Source of the DNA: CAVURS01 sp963834425 | GTDB taxonomy: Bacteria; Actinomycetota; Actinomycetes; Actinomycetales; CAVURS01 | Direction of reading: 5' to 3' | Length of the DNA: 64,000 nucleotides | NCBI GenBank assembly: GCA_963834425.1 | Contig: CAWIBR010000014.1 | Location: forward strand, 1 to 64,000 | Shown here: one piece after another, positions 36,867 to 45,679 of the stretch | Numbering within the stretch: the stretch's first letter is position 1 | Layout of the letters: every line of letters begins with the position of its first letter | The notes under the pieces: generated by a model | Seen by the model: only the letters and a program-made list of their open reading frames with translations | Databases searched by the model: none | What the model was told of the DNA's origin: nothing | Translations under genes and position numbers: made by a program

Positions 36867-37612
36867 GCGGGCACATCTGTCCCGAGCGGTTGCTCCTGCC
36901 GGAGGCCTTGACCGGCCGGTTGGAGCCAGCCGAGGAGAAGCGCGTGATGGCGCACCTGCAGACCTGCCCGGCCTGTCAGGACGCGGCCGCCGACATCGAG
37001 GTCTCGCTGATCTCGCTGGCGACCGTGCAGGCGGCTCGCGACGAGGCCAGCGGGTCGACCTGGGACGCGGCGGAGCCGGTGCTGCCCGGCCTCCATGTCG
37101 TGGCGAGTGCCTCCGCCGACCCGACCGCGGGCCCGGCCCTGCCCTCGGCGCCGTCCGAGCCGACCGCTATCCCGCGCCGGCACCCGATGCGCCGGACCCT
37201 GCTGGTCGCGGCGGCCGCGGTCGTCCTCCTGGTGGCCGGCGCGGCTGCCGGGCATCAGCTGCTCCCGCCGCGCGACGCCAACAACTACGGCCCAGCTCTG
37301 GCGTTGGCACCACCGCCAGGCGTCGCGGGCGATGCGGCGACGGGAAGCGTGGCGGTGGCTCAGGAGAACAACGCACTGGCCGTCCGCCTCACCGCCGATG
37401 GTCTGCCTGTCGCCGGGTGGTACGAGTGCGTATGGAACTCCGCGGGTCAGTCGCGGTCGGCCGGCAGCTTCCGGGCCGACAAGGGCGCCGTCGACGTCGA
37501 GCTGCGGGTCGCGCCCCCCAAGGCTCCCGGCGCCTGGACCCTGCAGGTCATCGCCCACACCGGCGCAAGCAGCCGGGTCGTTCTGCAAGGCAGCGCGGTC
37601 GCCCCGAGCTGA
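36863..37612 (+). CDS. Zinc-finger (ZAS) anti-sigma factor, membrane-anchored
   Basis: The 249-residue protein carries the ZAS motif VMAHLQTCPACQ (HxxxCxxC, about residues 31-38), which binds the cognate ECF sigma factor. One membrane helix (LLVAAAAVVLLVAGAAAG, about 113-131) is followed by an extracytoplasmic domain of about 115 residues (GWYECVWNSAGQSRSAGSF) likely to sense the signal. The GTG overlaps the sigma gene. Confidence 0.91.
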   Translation: MSGHICPERLLLPEALTGRLEPAEEKRVMAHLQTCPACQDAAADIEVSLISLATVQAARDEASGSTWDAAEPVLPGLHVVASASADPTAGPALPSAPSEPTAIPRRHPMRRTLLVAAAAVVLLVAGAAAGHQLLPPRDANNYGPALALAPPPGVAGDAATGSVAVAQENNALAVRLTADGLPVAGWYECVWNSAGQSRSAGSFRADKGAVDVELRVAPPKAPGAWTLQVIAHTGASSRVVLQGSAVAPS

Positions 37613-37635
37613 GCACGCCGTACCCTGTCAGCGCG

Positions 37636-39169
37636 ATGACCAACGACAGCAACGAGACCGACCCGAGCCCCCGGACCTACCAGGTCCGCACCTTCGGCTG
37701 CCAGATGAACGTGCACGACTCCGAGCGCCTCTCCGGGCTACTGGAACACGCGGGCTACCAGCGCGCGGCGGAGGGCGAGGCGGCCGATGTGGTCGTCCTC
37801 AACACCTGTGCGGTCCGGGAGAACGCCGACAACAAGCTCTACGGCAACCTCGGGCACCTCCACCCGGTCAAGCAGGCCCGGCCCGGCATGCAGATCGCGG
37901 TCGGCGGGTGTCTGGCCCAGAAGGATCGGGGCGAGATCGTACGGCGGGCGCCGTGGGTCGACGTCGTCTTCGGCACCCACAACATCGGCTCGTTGCCGGC
38001 GCTGCTCGACCGGGCCCGGCACAACCAGCAGGCCCAGGTCGAGATCCTGGAGTCGCTGGAGGTCTTCCCCTCCACGTTGCCGACCCGGCGGGAGTCGGCG
38101 TACGCCGCCTGGGTTTCGATCTCGGTGGGGTGCAACAACACCTGCACCTTCTGCATCGTCCCGAGCCTGCGGGGAGTCGAGGTCGACCGCCGTCCCGGCG
38201 AGGTGCTGGCCGAGATCGAGGCTCTGGTGGCCGAGGGGGCCCTCGAGGTCACCCTGCTCGGGCAGAACGTGAACACCTACGGCGTGGGTTTCGGCGACCG
38301 GCTGGCCTTCGGCAAGCTGCTGCGGGCCTGCGGCACGATCGAGGGACTGGAGCGGGTGCGGTTCACCAGCCCGCACCCGGCCGCCTTCACCGACGATGTG
38401 ATCGAGGCAATGGCTCAGACGGCCAACGTGATGCCGAGCCTGCACATGCCGTTGCAGTCCGGCTCCGACCGGGTGCTGAAGGCGATGCGCCGCTCTTACC
38501 GCTCGGAGCGCTACCTGGGCATCATCGACCGGGTGCGGGCCGCGATTCCCGACGCCGCCATCACTACCGACCTGATCGTGGGCTTCCCGGGCGAGACCGA
38601 GGAGGACTTCGCGGCCACGCTGGACGTCGTACGGGCCTCGCGATTCGCCTCGGCCTTCACGTTCCAGTACTCGCCGCGACCCGGCACCCCTGCGGCTGCG
38701 ATGGCCGATCAGGTGCCGAAAGCCGTTGTGCAGGAACGCTACGAGCGCTTGGTTGCCCTGCAGGAGGAGATCTCCTGGGCCGAGAACCGCACTCAGGAGG
38801 GCCGCGTCCTGGAGGTCCTGGTCGCGACCGGCGAAGGTCGCAAGGACGCCGCGACCGCGCGGCTGTCGGGTCGCGCGGCCGACAACCGGCTGGTCCACTT
38901 CGGCTTGCCCGCCGGAGCTGACGTCCCCCGACCGGGTGACCTGGCCACGGTCCAGGTCACCTACGGCGCGCCGCACCATCTGGTCGCCGACGGCGGCCTG
39001 GCCGGGGGTGCCTACGGCGTACGCCGGACCCGGGCCGGCGATGCCTGGGAGCTCCGGGAGGCCGCCCCGGCAGGGGCATCAGCGGCTTCGGGGTCGGCCA
39101 CCGCGGCGGGGGATGTCGCGCACGGGTCCGGTCGGTCTCGGGCTGCCGATGGTGCGCGCCGGCGCCTGA
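37636..39169 (+). CDS. miaB: tRNA-2-methylthio-N6-dimethylallyladenosine synthase, probable one-base shift near the end
   Basis: Radical-SAM enzyme adding methylthio to A37 of tRNA after MiaA. FGCQMNVHDSERLSGLLE opens the UPF0004 domain; the SAM cysteines are C166, C170, C173 in VGCNNTCTFC; a TRAM domain follows. The frame otherwise runs on to 39591 through a Gly/Ser-rich tail into miaA. A +1 shift in G39108-39112 gives the family-like ending TGPVGLGLPMVRAGA and a stop at 39169 (510 residues). A TACCCT hexamer precedes the ATG by 9 nt. Confidence 0.93.
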
Positions 39170-39191
39170 GCCAGCCGCCGGTCACCGGCGA

Positions 39192-39383
39192 TCAAGGGAT
39201 CGGCGGCCCCGGGGCCGGCCTCGGTGAGGGCAACGGGTCCGGCACAGGCAGCGGTCCGGGGTCCGGGGTCGGCGCGGGCCCGGGCTCGGGCAGCGGGTCC
39301 GGTGGCCCTGGAGGAGATGGCGGTGTTGGTGGCGTTGGCGGCGGTGTTGGGGCGGGGTCAGGGATGGTGTCGGTCAGCTGCAT
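39192..39383 (-). CDS. Small proline-rich protein of unknown function
   Basis: A 63-residue open frame opposite to its neighbours, starting MQLTDTIPDPAPTPPPTPP and almost wholly Pro plus Asp/Gly/Pro-x-Pro repeats. The ATG has a strong AGGAAGGA Shine-Dalgarno 8-9 nt upstream on the minus strand. It fits exactly between the inferred miaB stop (39169) and miaA start (39444). No signal peptide or membrane segment. The alternative is that the plus-strand Gly-rich frame is an miaB tail, which I consider less likely. Confidence 0.6.
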   Translation of the reverse strand: MQLTDTIPDPAPTPPPTPPTPPSPPGPPDPLPEPGPAPTPDPGPLPVPDPLPSPRPAPGPPIP

Positions 39384-39443
39384 GCCGTCGTCCTTCCTGT
39401 GCCGGTCCCGTTTCACTGTGCCACCGCTGAGAGACTCCTGCCC

Positions 39444-40346
39444 GTGGAGCCAGTCCTCGCAGTGGTCGGACCGACGGCCACGGGCAAGTCGGACCTCGCG
39501 GTCGAGCTGGCCCTGCGGCTGGACGGCGAGGTCGTCGGTGCTGACGCGATGCAGCTCTATCGCGGCATGGACATCGGCACGGCCAAGCTGACGTCGGAGC
39601 AGCGGCGGGGCGTGCCCCACCATCAGCTCGATGTCCTGGACGTCACCCAGGAGGCCAGCCTCGCGGCGTACCAACGGGCCGCCCGCGCCGCCATCGGGCA
39701 GATCCGGGAGCGGGGCCGGCGCCCGGTGCTCGCCGGAGGCAGCGGTCTCTATGTCCGGGCCGCCCTGGACGCCTTGGTGATCCCGCCGACCGACCCCGAC
39801 GTCCGCGCGGCCCTCGAGGACCGTCTGCGCGAGATCGGCCCGGCCGCCTTGCATGCGGAGCTGATCCGGGCCGATCCGGTTGCCGCGCAGTCGATCCTGG
39901 CGTCCAACGGGCGCCGGATCGTCCGAGCCCTCGAGGTGATCGAGCTGACGGGGGAGCCGTTCAGCGCGGTGCTGCCCGAGCCGGCGTACGCCGAGCCGAC
40001 GGTCCAGGTCGGCCTGGCCGCCGAGCGCTCCGAGCTGGACGAGCGGACCGGCCAACGGGTCGACCGGATGTGGCAGCTCGGTCTGGTCGCGGAGGTCGAG
40101 CGTCTGGCCGAGCGAGGCCTGCGCGACGGGCGGACCGCCTCGCGCGCGGTCGGCTACGCCCAGGTGCTCGAAGCACTCGAGGGCCGATCGACCCTGGACC
40201 AGGCCCGGGACCGCACGGCGCAGGCGACCCGGCGGCTGATCCGGCGGCAGGAGTCGTGGTTCGGCCGCGACCGCAGGATCCGGTGGCTCGACGCCACCGC
40301 GCCGGATCTGGTCGAGCAAGCCCTGCGCGCGGCCGCCGGGGGATGA
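39444..40346 (+). CDS. miaA: tRNA dimethylallyltransferase
   Basis: Prenylates A37 of tRNAs reading codons that begin with U; MiaB then modifies the product. Walker A GPTATGKS is at residues 9-16, DAMQLYRGMDIGTAKL and GGSGLYVRAALDAL follow, and the C-terminal RRLIRRQESWFGRD is typical. GTG 39444 has a GAGACT hexamer 7 nt upstream and gives 300 residues. dapF begins 7 bases after the stop. Confidence 0.95.
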   Translation: MEPVLAVVGPTATGKSDLAVELALRLDGEVVGADAMQLYRGMDIGTAKLTSEQRRGVPHHQLDVLDVTQEASLAAYQRAARAAIGQIRERGRRPVLAGGSGLYVRAALDALVIPPTDPDVRAALEDRLREIGPAALHAELIRADPVAAQSILASNGRRIVRALEVIELTGEPFSAVLPEPAYAEPTVQVGLAAERSELDERTGQRVDRMWQLGLVAEVERLAERGLRDGRTASRAVGYAQVLEALEGRSTLDQARDRTAQATRRLIRRQESWFGRDRRIRWLDATAPDLVEQALRAAAGG

Positions 40347-40353
40347 TGGGCCT

Positions 40354-41247
40354 ATGGGCCGCCAGCTGGACTTCACCAAGGGACATGGCACGGAGAACGA
40401 CTTCGTGCTGATCCGCGATCTCGACGGCACCGCCGAGATCGACGAGGCGACGGCCCGCTGGCTCAGTGACCGGCACGCCGGCGTCGGCGGCGACGGGGTG
40501 ATCCGGGTGGTGCCCACGGCATCGGTGGCCGAGGTCGCCGACCAGGCCGGCGAGGCGCCGTGGTTCATGGACTACCGCAACGCCGACGGCACCGTCGCCG
40601 AAATGTGCGGCAACGGCGTCCGGGTGTTCGCCACCTACTTGGCCCGGGAGGGTCTGGTGCCGCCTGCCGCACCCGGCGACGCGCTGGAGCTCGGCGTCGC
40701 GACCCGGTCCGGCGTCAAGCGGGTGCGGTTCGAGTCGGACGACACGATCTCGGTCGACCTCGGGCCCTGGCGTCTGGTCGGTGGCGAGGACGCCGCCCGC
40801 ACGGGCAGCGACAGCGAGGTCACCGTGGCCGGGCTGCCGGGCCCGCTGCGTGCCCTCTCCCTGGACCTCGGCAACCCGCACACCGTCGTGGCGCTGCCCG
40901 GTGACGCCGAGCTGGAGCTCGCCGACCTGACTCGGGCCCCGATCGTGGATCCGCGGCCGCCGCACGGCACCAACGTCGAGCTGGTCGTGGTGCTCGGGCC
41001 CGGCCACATCCGGATGCGGGTGCACGAGCGCGGTGTGGGCGAGACCCGGTCCTGCGGCACCGGGATCGCGGCGGCCGCGCTGGCGACCCGAGTCTGGGCG
41101 GGCGACGGCGCCGCCGACGTCTGGCGGGTCGACGTCGCCGGCGGCACCCTGCAGGTGACGGCGCTCCCGGGCGACCGGGTCGAGCTGCGCGGACCGGCCG
41201 AGCTGGTGGCTGACGGCGTGGTGCAGCTGCCGGAAGCCCTGAGCTGA
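40354..41247 (+). CDS. dapF: Diaminopimelate epimerase
   Basis: Converts LL- to meso-diaminopimelate for peptidoglycan and lysine. The two catalytic cysteines are C85 in MCGNGVR and C234 in SCGTGI. Length 297 is normal. It directly follows miaA. Its 3' end, including the stop, is part of a 10-bp tandem repeat. Confidence 0.96.
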   Translation: MGRQLDFTKGHGTENDFVLIRDLDGTAEIDEATARWLSDRHAGVGGDGVIRVVPTASVAEVADQAGEAPWFMDYRNADGTVAEMCGNGVRVFATYLAREGLVPPAAPGDALELGVATRSGVKRVRFESDDTISVDLGPWRLVGGEDAARTGSDSEVTVAGLPGPLRALSLDLGNPHTVVALPGDAELELADLTRAPIVDPRPPHGTNVELVVVLGPGHIRMRVHERGVGETRSCGTGIAAAALATRVWAGDGAADVWRVDVAGGTLQVTALPGDRVELRGPAELVADGVVQLPEALS

Positions 41248-41270
41248 CCTGAGGTGACCTGAGGTGACCT
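41241..41270. repeat. Three 10-bp tandem repeats over the dapF stop
   Basis: GAG[CG]TGACCT occurs three times end to end, followed by GAGCTCACCC. TGA triplets recur every 5 nt (41245 to 41270), so all three frames are closed. The first TGA is the dapF stop. The element lies between convergent dapF and the methyltransferase gene. Confidence 0.85.
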
Positions 41271-41284
41271 GAGCTCACCCGGGC

Positions 41285-41908
41285 TCAGCTGGCCGTTCGG
41301 CTGACCTCCAGCACTCGGTAGCCCTTCGCGCTGCCCAGCCGGCGCACGTCGTACCCGTTTGGTTGGAGGTTCGCGAGGGCATCCGACAGCCAGGCGTGCA
41401 GGGAGTCGGCCCCGAGGTGCCGTTGCACGACGAGGTACGCCGCACCGCCTGGGCGCAGGCGTGGAATCCATTGCAGGAGTAGGGCGTGCAGGGCTTCCTT
41501 GCCGACCCGGATCGGGGGGTTCGACCAGATCACGTCGAACTCGACATCGGCCGGCACCTGGTCGGGAGCGACGGCCCGCAGGCGGTCCAGTCCGAGCGCG
41601 GTCGCGTTGTCGGACGTCACAGCGAGCGCGCGGTTGTTGACGTCGACCGCCCAGACCTGAGCATCCGGAGAGTCCAGAGCCATGGCGAGCGCCAGTGCGC
41701 CCCAGCCGCAGCCCAGGTCCAGCAGCTCGCCGGCCGAGGGCAGATCGGGGGCCTCCCGCAGCAGGACTCGGGTGCCGAGGTCGACCCGCTCGTGGCTGAA
41801 GACGCCGCCCTCCGTCCACACCGCGACGTCATGGCCGCGCAGCCGCAGCTCGACCTGACGGCGATCCCGCTCGCTGGACGGCTGTTCGGTGAAATAGTGC
41901 TCCGACAT
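41285..41908 (-). CDS. RsmC-like class I methyltransferase
   Basis: The 207-residue protein has the MTS domain of 16S rRNA guanine-N2 methyltransferases: GVFSHERVDLGTRVLL, DLGCGWGALALAMA for SAM binding and the amino-methylation motif SNPPIR. It has only the C-terminal half of E. coli RsmC, as usual in actinobacteria. rRNA is the likely substrate by family. Convergent with dapF and divergent from the creatininase gene. Confidence 0.87.
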   Translation of the reverse strand: MSEHYFTEQPSSERDRRQVELRLRGHDVAVWTEGGVFSHERVDLGTRVLLREAPDLPSAGELLDLGCGWGALALAMALDSPDAQVWAVDVNNRALAVTSDNATALGLDRLRAVAPDQVPADVEFDVIWSNPPIRVGKEALHALLLQWIPRLRPGGAAYLVVQRHLGADSLHAWLSDALANLQPNGYDVRRLGSAKGYRVLEVSRTAS

Positions 41909-41941
41909 GAGGCCACCCCATCACGAACGGCGACCGGCCCG

Positions 41942-42739
41942 GTGACGACACTGCCGACCGACCTGGCGACCCTGACTTGGCCCGAGGTCGCGCAGGCGGC
42001 CGAGGCGGACCTGCCGGTCGTGGTCTGTGTGGGTGCCACCGAGCAGCACGGCCCCCACCTGCCGATCGGCACCGACGCGATCCTGCCGGTGGCCGTCGCC
42101 ACGGCTGCCGCCGCACGGACGCCACTGCTGGTCGCTCCGCCGCTCACCTACGGTGCCTTCTCGCGGCCCCTGGTTGGCGGCGGCGAGGGCTTCCCGGGGA
42201 CGGTCTCGGTGCGGGGCACCACCTTGATCCCGTTGCTCACTCAGGTGCTGGAGGGACTGGTCCGCAGTGGGTTTCGACGCCTGGTCGTCCTCAACTGGCA
42301 CCTGGAGAACGCCGGCTTCCTCTGGGAGGCATGCGACCTGGCTCGGGTCGGGCATCCGCGCGTACGGATCTTGTTGCTGGAGAACCCGTTTCCGCCGTTC
42401 ACCGATCGAGAGCTCGAGGAGCTCTTCCCCGACGGGTTCGCCGGCTGGGAGCGCGAGCACGCGTCGATGGTGGAGACCTCACTGATGCTCGTCGTCCGGC
42501 CGGACCTCGTCCGAAGCGAGCTGATCGCCGACGACCGCTCCGATCGCTTTCCCTCGTGGGACGTCCTGCCGGCTCCTCCCGACTACCTCACTCGGTCGGG
42601 CGTGCTGGCCGAGCCGAGCCGCTCGAGTCTCGAGCTCGGACAGCGGCTCTTCTCGGCCTGCGTGGGGCGGCTGGTCGATGCCCTGGCCACGGAGTTCGGC
42701 ACCGAGTCCGACTCCGCGCCCGACTCTGGCTCCGCCTGA
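41942..42739 (+). CDS. Creatininase-family amidohydrolase
   Basis: Metal-dependent ring amidohydrolase of about 265 residues. Family motifs are CVGATEQHGPHLPIGTDA (metal ligands Glu, His, Asp), FSRPLVGGGEGFPGTVS and LNWHLENAGF, and WEREHASMVETSLML. The GTG at 41942 is the first start past the divergent methyltransferase. Members hydrolyse creatinine or other cyclic amides; beside allantoin genes it could act on a hydantoin-like ring, which is inference. First gene of the ureide island. Confidence 0.88.
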   Translation: MTTLPTDLATLTWPEVAQAAEADLPVVVCVGATEQHGPHLPIGTDAILPVAVATAAAARTPLLVAPPLTYGAFSRPLVGGGEGFPGTVSVRGTTLIPLLTQVLEGLVRSGFRRLVVLNWHLENAGFLWEACDLARVGHPRVRILLLENPFPPFTDRELEELFPDGFAGWEREHASMVETSLMLVVRPDLVRSELIADDRSDRFPSWDVLPAPPDYLTRSGVLAEPSRSSLELGQRLFSACVGRLVDALATEFGTESDSAPDSGSA

Positions 42740-42749
42740 GCCGGGCGGC

Positions 42750-43472
42750 TCAGGTGGACAGCGGCCAGCCGGTGATCCGCTTGGGGTCCGGCGGGGCGTA
42801 CGTGCAGATCTTGCTGGTCCGCAGACCCATCCGCACCAACGACTCTCCGAGGGTCACGGCCGCCGCGATCCCGTCGACGACGGGCACGCCAAGGCGCGCC
42901 GAGACGGCTTCGTCCAGCCCGGCCATCCCGCCGCAGCCCAGGCAGAGCACCTCGGCGTGATCCTGCTCCACCGCTAGGCGCGCGGACTCCACGATCGCCT
43001 CGAAGGCCGCGTCCGGATCCGACTCCAGCTCGAGCGTCGCCAGTCCGGTCGAGCGGACGGAGGCGCAACGGTCGAACAGCCCGGCGGTGGACAGGCGGTC
43101 CTCGATCGCCCCGACCGAGCGCTGCAGGGTGGTCACGACCGAATACGTCCGCCCCAGCATGAGGGCGACGTGGGCCGAGCACTCGGCGATGTCCAGCACC
43201 GGGCCATCGACCAGTTCCTGCAACCCCTCCCGGCCGTGCTCCCCGAAGCCACCGAGGATCACGGCATCGAACGGCTCCGGGTAAGTCACGACCGCATCCA
43301 TGACGCCCACGGCGGACAGCAGGCTCTCGAAGTTGCCGTCCACGCCCTCGGCGCCGAACCTTGGTGTCAGCGCGACGATCTCGGTGTCGGGCAGCGCGTG
43401 CCGGCGGGCCGACGTCGCCATCGTGTCAGTCATCGACGTCGTGGTGTTCACGTTGACGAGCAGGATGCGCAT
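42750..43472 (-). CDS. Asp/Glu/hydantoin racemase family protein, probable allantoin racemase
   Basis: The 240-residue protein begins MRILLVNVNTTTSMT and has the twin cysteines of this family, in AECSAHVALMLG and LCLGCGGMAGL. Homologues racemise hydantoins, and HpxA-type members interconvert allantoin enantiomers. It lies 40 bp downstream of allantoinase on the same strand, which supports allantoin as substrate. ATG 43472 is chosen over longer readings with no homology. Confidence 0.85.
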   Translation of the reverse strand: MRILLVNVNTTTSMTDTMATSARRHALPDTEIVALTPRFGAEGVDGNFESLLSAVGVMDAVVTYPEPFDAVILGGFGEHGREGLQELVDGPVLDIAECSAHVALMLGRTYSVVTTLQRSVGAIEDRLSTAGLFDRCASVRSTGLATLELESDPDAAFEAIVESARLAVEQDHAEVLCLGCGGMAGLDEAVSARLGVPVVDGIAAAVTLGESLVRMGLRTSKICTYAPPDPKRITGWPLST

Positions 43473-43512
43473 CGTGGGAGCCCTTCGCGAGTGCCGCAGT
43501 TGAGGAGAGGGA

Positions 43513-44856
43513 TCAGGCCGTGTCGCGAGTGAGCAACCGGCCACGGGTGTCGTCGTCGACCAGCTCGCCGTGCAGCCAGGTCTGCTGGACCACGCCGTGC
43601 AGCGTGCGCCCCGCGAAGGCCGTGAGGGGCTGTTTATGATGCAGCCGCGCCGGGTCGACGACAAACGTGTGTTCGGGGGCCAGCACGCAGAAGTCGGCGT
43701 CGTAACCGGCCGCGATCCGTCCCTTGCGGCGCATGCCAGTCAGGGCCGCGGGGCCGGTCGACATCCAGCGCACCACATCCTCGATGCCGAAACCCCTTGC
43801 CCGGGCGGCAGTCCAGACGATGGGCAGGGTGATCTGCAACGAGGCTCCGCCACCGAAGGCCGCGGCGAAGTCGCCGGTGTGCACGTGCTTCATGTCCGGC
43901 GTACACGGCGAGTGGTCCGAGACCACCATCGAGATGGTGCGCTCGGCCAGTCCCCGCCACAGCAGGTCGGCGTTCGCGGCCTCACGGATGGGCGGGGCGG
44001 TCTTGAACTCCGTGGCGCCGTCCGGCACCTCTTCAGCCGTGAGGGCCAGGTAGTGGGGGCAGGTCTCTGCGCTGACCCGGACGCCGTCCCGCTGGGCCCG
44101 GGCCAACAGGGCCACACCGTCCGAGCTGGACAGGTGCAGGATGTGCGCCCGCCCCCCTGTGTCGGTGGCGGCTTCGATGACGGCGCGGATGGCGACGTTC
44201 TCGATCTCCTTGGGACGGCTGGCCAGGAAGTCGGCGTACTGGCGGGTGGAGACCTCAGGCGAGCGCTCGATCTCACCGGCGTCCTCCGCGTGCACGATCA
44301 GCAGGGCGTCGAGCCCGGCCAGCACCGCGAGCGCGGCACGCATCTGTGCGACGTCCACGGGCGGGTACTCGGGGAGCCCGGTGTTGGCCAGGAAGCACTT
44401 GAAGCCCATGACCCCCGCATCGTGGAGCCCGGCCAGCTCCGCGCGGTTGTCCGGAGTAACCCCGGCCCAGAAGCCCACGTCGATGCGCACCCGGCCCCGG
44501 GCCCGCGCGCGCTTGACCTCCAGGGCCGCCCGGCTGACCGTCACCGGCACGCTGTCCAGCGGCATGTCCACCAACGTGGTGATTCCGCCGGCAGCCGCCG
44601 CCCGGGTGGCGCTCTCGAAGTCCTCCCACTCGGTGTTGCCCGGGTCCTGCAGGTGGACGTGGGTGTCGACCAGGCCCGGGATCAGGACCTGGTCCGGTCC
44701 CAGGTGCACGACCCGGTCGGCGTCGAGTCGAGACGGACCGGGCTCGACGACCGCGACCCGTCCCGCCCGAACGCCCACGGAGTACGGCGCGGGCGGTTCA
44801 CCGTCGACGCCGACGACGGCGCGGTCAGCGTGGATCACCAGGTCGAGGGTGGGCAT
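43513..44856 (-). CDS. allB: Allantoinase
   Basis: Cyclic amidohydrolase opening allantoin to allantoate. Metal-site motifs: DTHVHLQDPG, carboxylated lysine in GFKCFL, HAED, HILHLSS and VSDHSPC. The 447-residue length and HLQDPG favour allantoinase over dihydropyrimidinase; the adjacent allantoicase confirms the pathway. ATG 44856 (MPTLDLVIH) has a -10/-35 pair upstream. Operon with the racemase. Confidence 0.92.
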   Translation of the reverse strand: MPTLDLVIHADRAVVGVDGEPPAPYSVGVRAGRVAVVEPGPSRLDADRVVHLGPDQVLIPGLVDTHVHLQDPGNTEWEDFESATRAAAAGGITTLVDMPLDSVPVTVSRAALEVKRARARGRVRIDVGFWAGVTPDNRAELAGLHDAGVMGFKCFLANTGLPEYPPVDVAQMRAALAVLAGLDALLIVHAEDAGEIERSPEVSTRQYADFLASRPKEIENVAIRAVIEAATDTGGRAHILHLSSSDGVALLARAQRDGVRVSAETCPHYLALTAEEVPDGATEFKTAPPIREAANADLLWRGLAERTISMVVSDHSPCTPDMKHVHTGDFAAAFGGGASLQITLPIVWTAARARGFGIEDVVRWMSTGPAALTGMRRKGRIAAGYDADFCVLAPEHTFVVDPARLHHKQPLTAFAGRTLHGVVQQTWLHGELVDDDTRGRLLTRDTA

Positions 44857-44863
44857 GGCCGGA

Positions 44864-44893
44864 AGTCTCCGTCCAGACCTCGCCAAGTGTCAA
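44864..44893 (-). promoter_or_regulatory. Putative allB promoter
   Basis: On the minus strand TTGACA (44893-44888) is followed after 18 bp by GAGACT (44869-44864), then 7 nt to the allB ATG. The -35 is a consensus match. The leaderless layout matches other genes here. Confidence 0.6.
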
Positions 44894-44945
44894 GCATTAC
44901 TGCACACTCGGTGAGGTGGCTGTCAACCAGCAGATCCCTCGCCGA

Positions 44946-44951
44946 TACACT
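44946..44951 (+). promoter_or_regulatory. Putative XRE-cupin gene -10 box (leaderless)
   Basis: TACACT ends 6 nt before GTG 44958. This places the true start in a frame one base off from the body of the gene. Confidence 0.5.
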
Positions 44952-44957
44952 CCGCGG

Positions 44958-45597
44958 GTGGCCGACGAACCGATCAACCGGAGCGTCGACCTCGGTCCCG
45001 AACATCCGGGCCCGGCGGACCGAGCACGGTCTGTCGCTGCGCGAGCTGGCTCGGCGGGTCGGAGTCAGCGCGAGCGCCCTGAGCCAGATCGAGAACGGCC
45101 ACTCCCGGCCATCGGTGGACACCCTCTATGCGCTGGCGCGAGCGCTCGGTGTGACGCCGGACGAGATCTTCTTCGGGACCCCCACGGAGGTGCTGCTCGA
45201 GCCGAGCACGGGCCCGGAACCCAGCGTGGTTCATGGTCTGGATGCCCATCTCAGCGAGGTGCTCGAGCTGGTTCCGCGCTCGGCCCAGCAGGTCGTCACG
45301 CTCAAGGGCGGCGAGATCTGCCGACAGATCGGCGGCCACTCGTTGCCGGGCGTGGACTGCTTGCTCATCACCTACGAAGCCGGAGCGGCCTCGCCCGGCC
45401 CGCACGAGTGGGTCCAGCATGCCGGCCATGAGTTCAACTACGTGGTCAGCGGTGAGATCGAGGTCCACGTCCGCGACAAGCAGTACCGGCTGGCCGGCGG
45501 CGATTCGCTCACCTTCCCCTCCGACTGGCCGCACCGGGTCACCAACCCGACGAGCGCGGACGCCGATGTGCTGTGTCTGTTCGTCCGGGGGAGCTGA
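44958..45597 (+). CDS. XRE-family regulator with cupin sensor domain, one-base shift near the start
   Basis: Transcription factor with an N-terminal HTH (LSLRELARRVGVSASALSQIENGHSRPSVDTLYALARALGVT) and a C-terminal cupin (HEWVQHAGHEFNYVVSGEIEVHV, LTFPSDWPHRVTN) that should bind a small ligand. The body frame has no plausible start except a remote GTG, whereas GTG 44958 gives VADEPINRSVDLG; dropping one C at 44997-44999 joins it to NIRARRTEHG for 212 residues. It is divergent from allB and upstream of allantoicase, so it likely controls the ureide island. Confidence 0.88.
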
Positions 45598-45630
45598 CCC
45601 GCTGCGGGTGAGCGCGAGAAGGGCCGCCTG

Positions 45631-45672
45631 TGTCAAGTAACCCTTGACAAGCGTGTTCAGTGAATCCACACT
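45631..45672 (+). promoter_or_regulatory. Allantoicase promoter with overlapping operator dyad
   Basis: TTGACA (45644-45649), 17 bp, CACACT (45667-45672), then 7 nt to ATG 45680: a consensus -35 with leaderless start. TGTCAAG (45631-45637) and CTTGACA (45643-45649) form a perfect 7-5-7 dyad over the -35, a good repressor site for the neighbouring XRE-cupin protein. Confidence 0.65.
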
Positions 45673-45679
45673 CTCGGCC

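Noticed and set aside
39170..39591. Gly/Ser-rich C-terminal extension of MiaB running into miaA
   Set aside because: A single-base correction gives a family-like MiaB end at 39169, and the extension would overlap miaA by about 150 bp in another frame.
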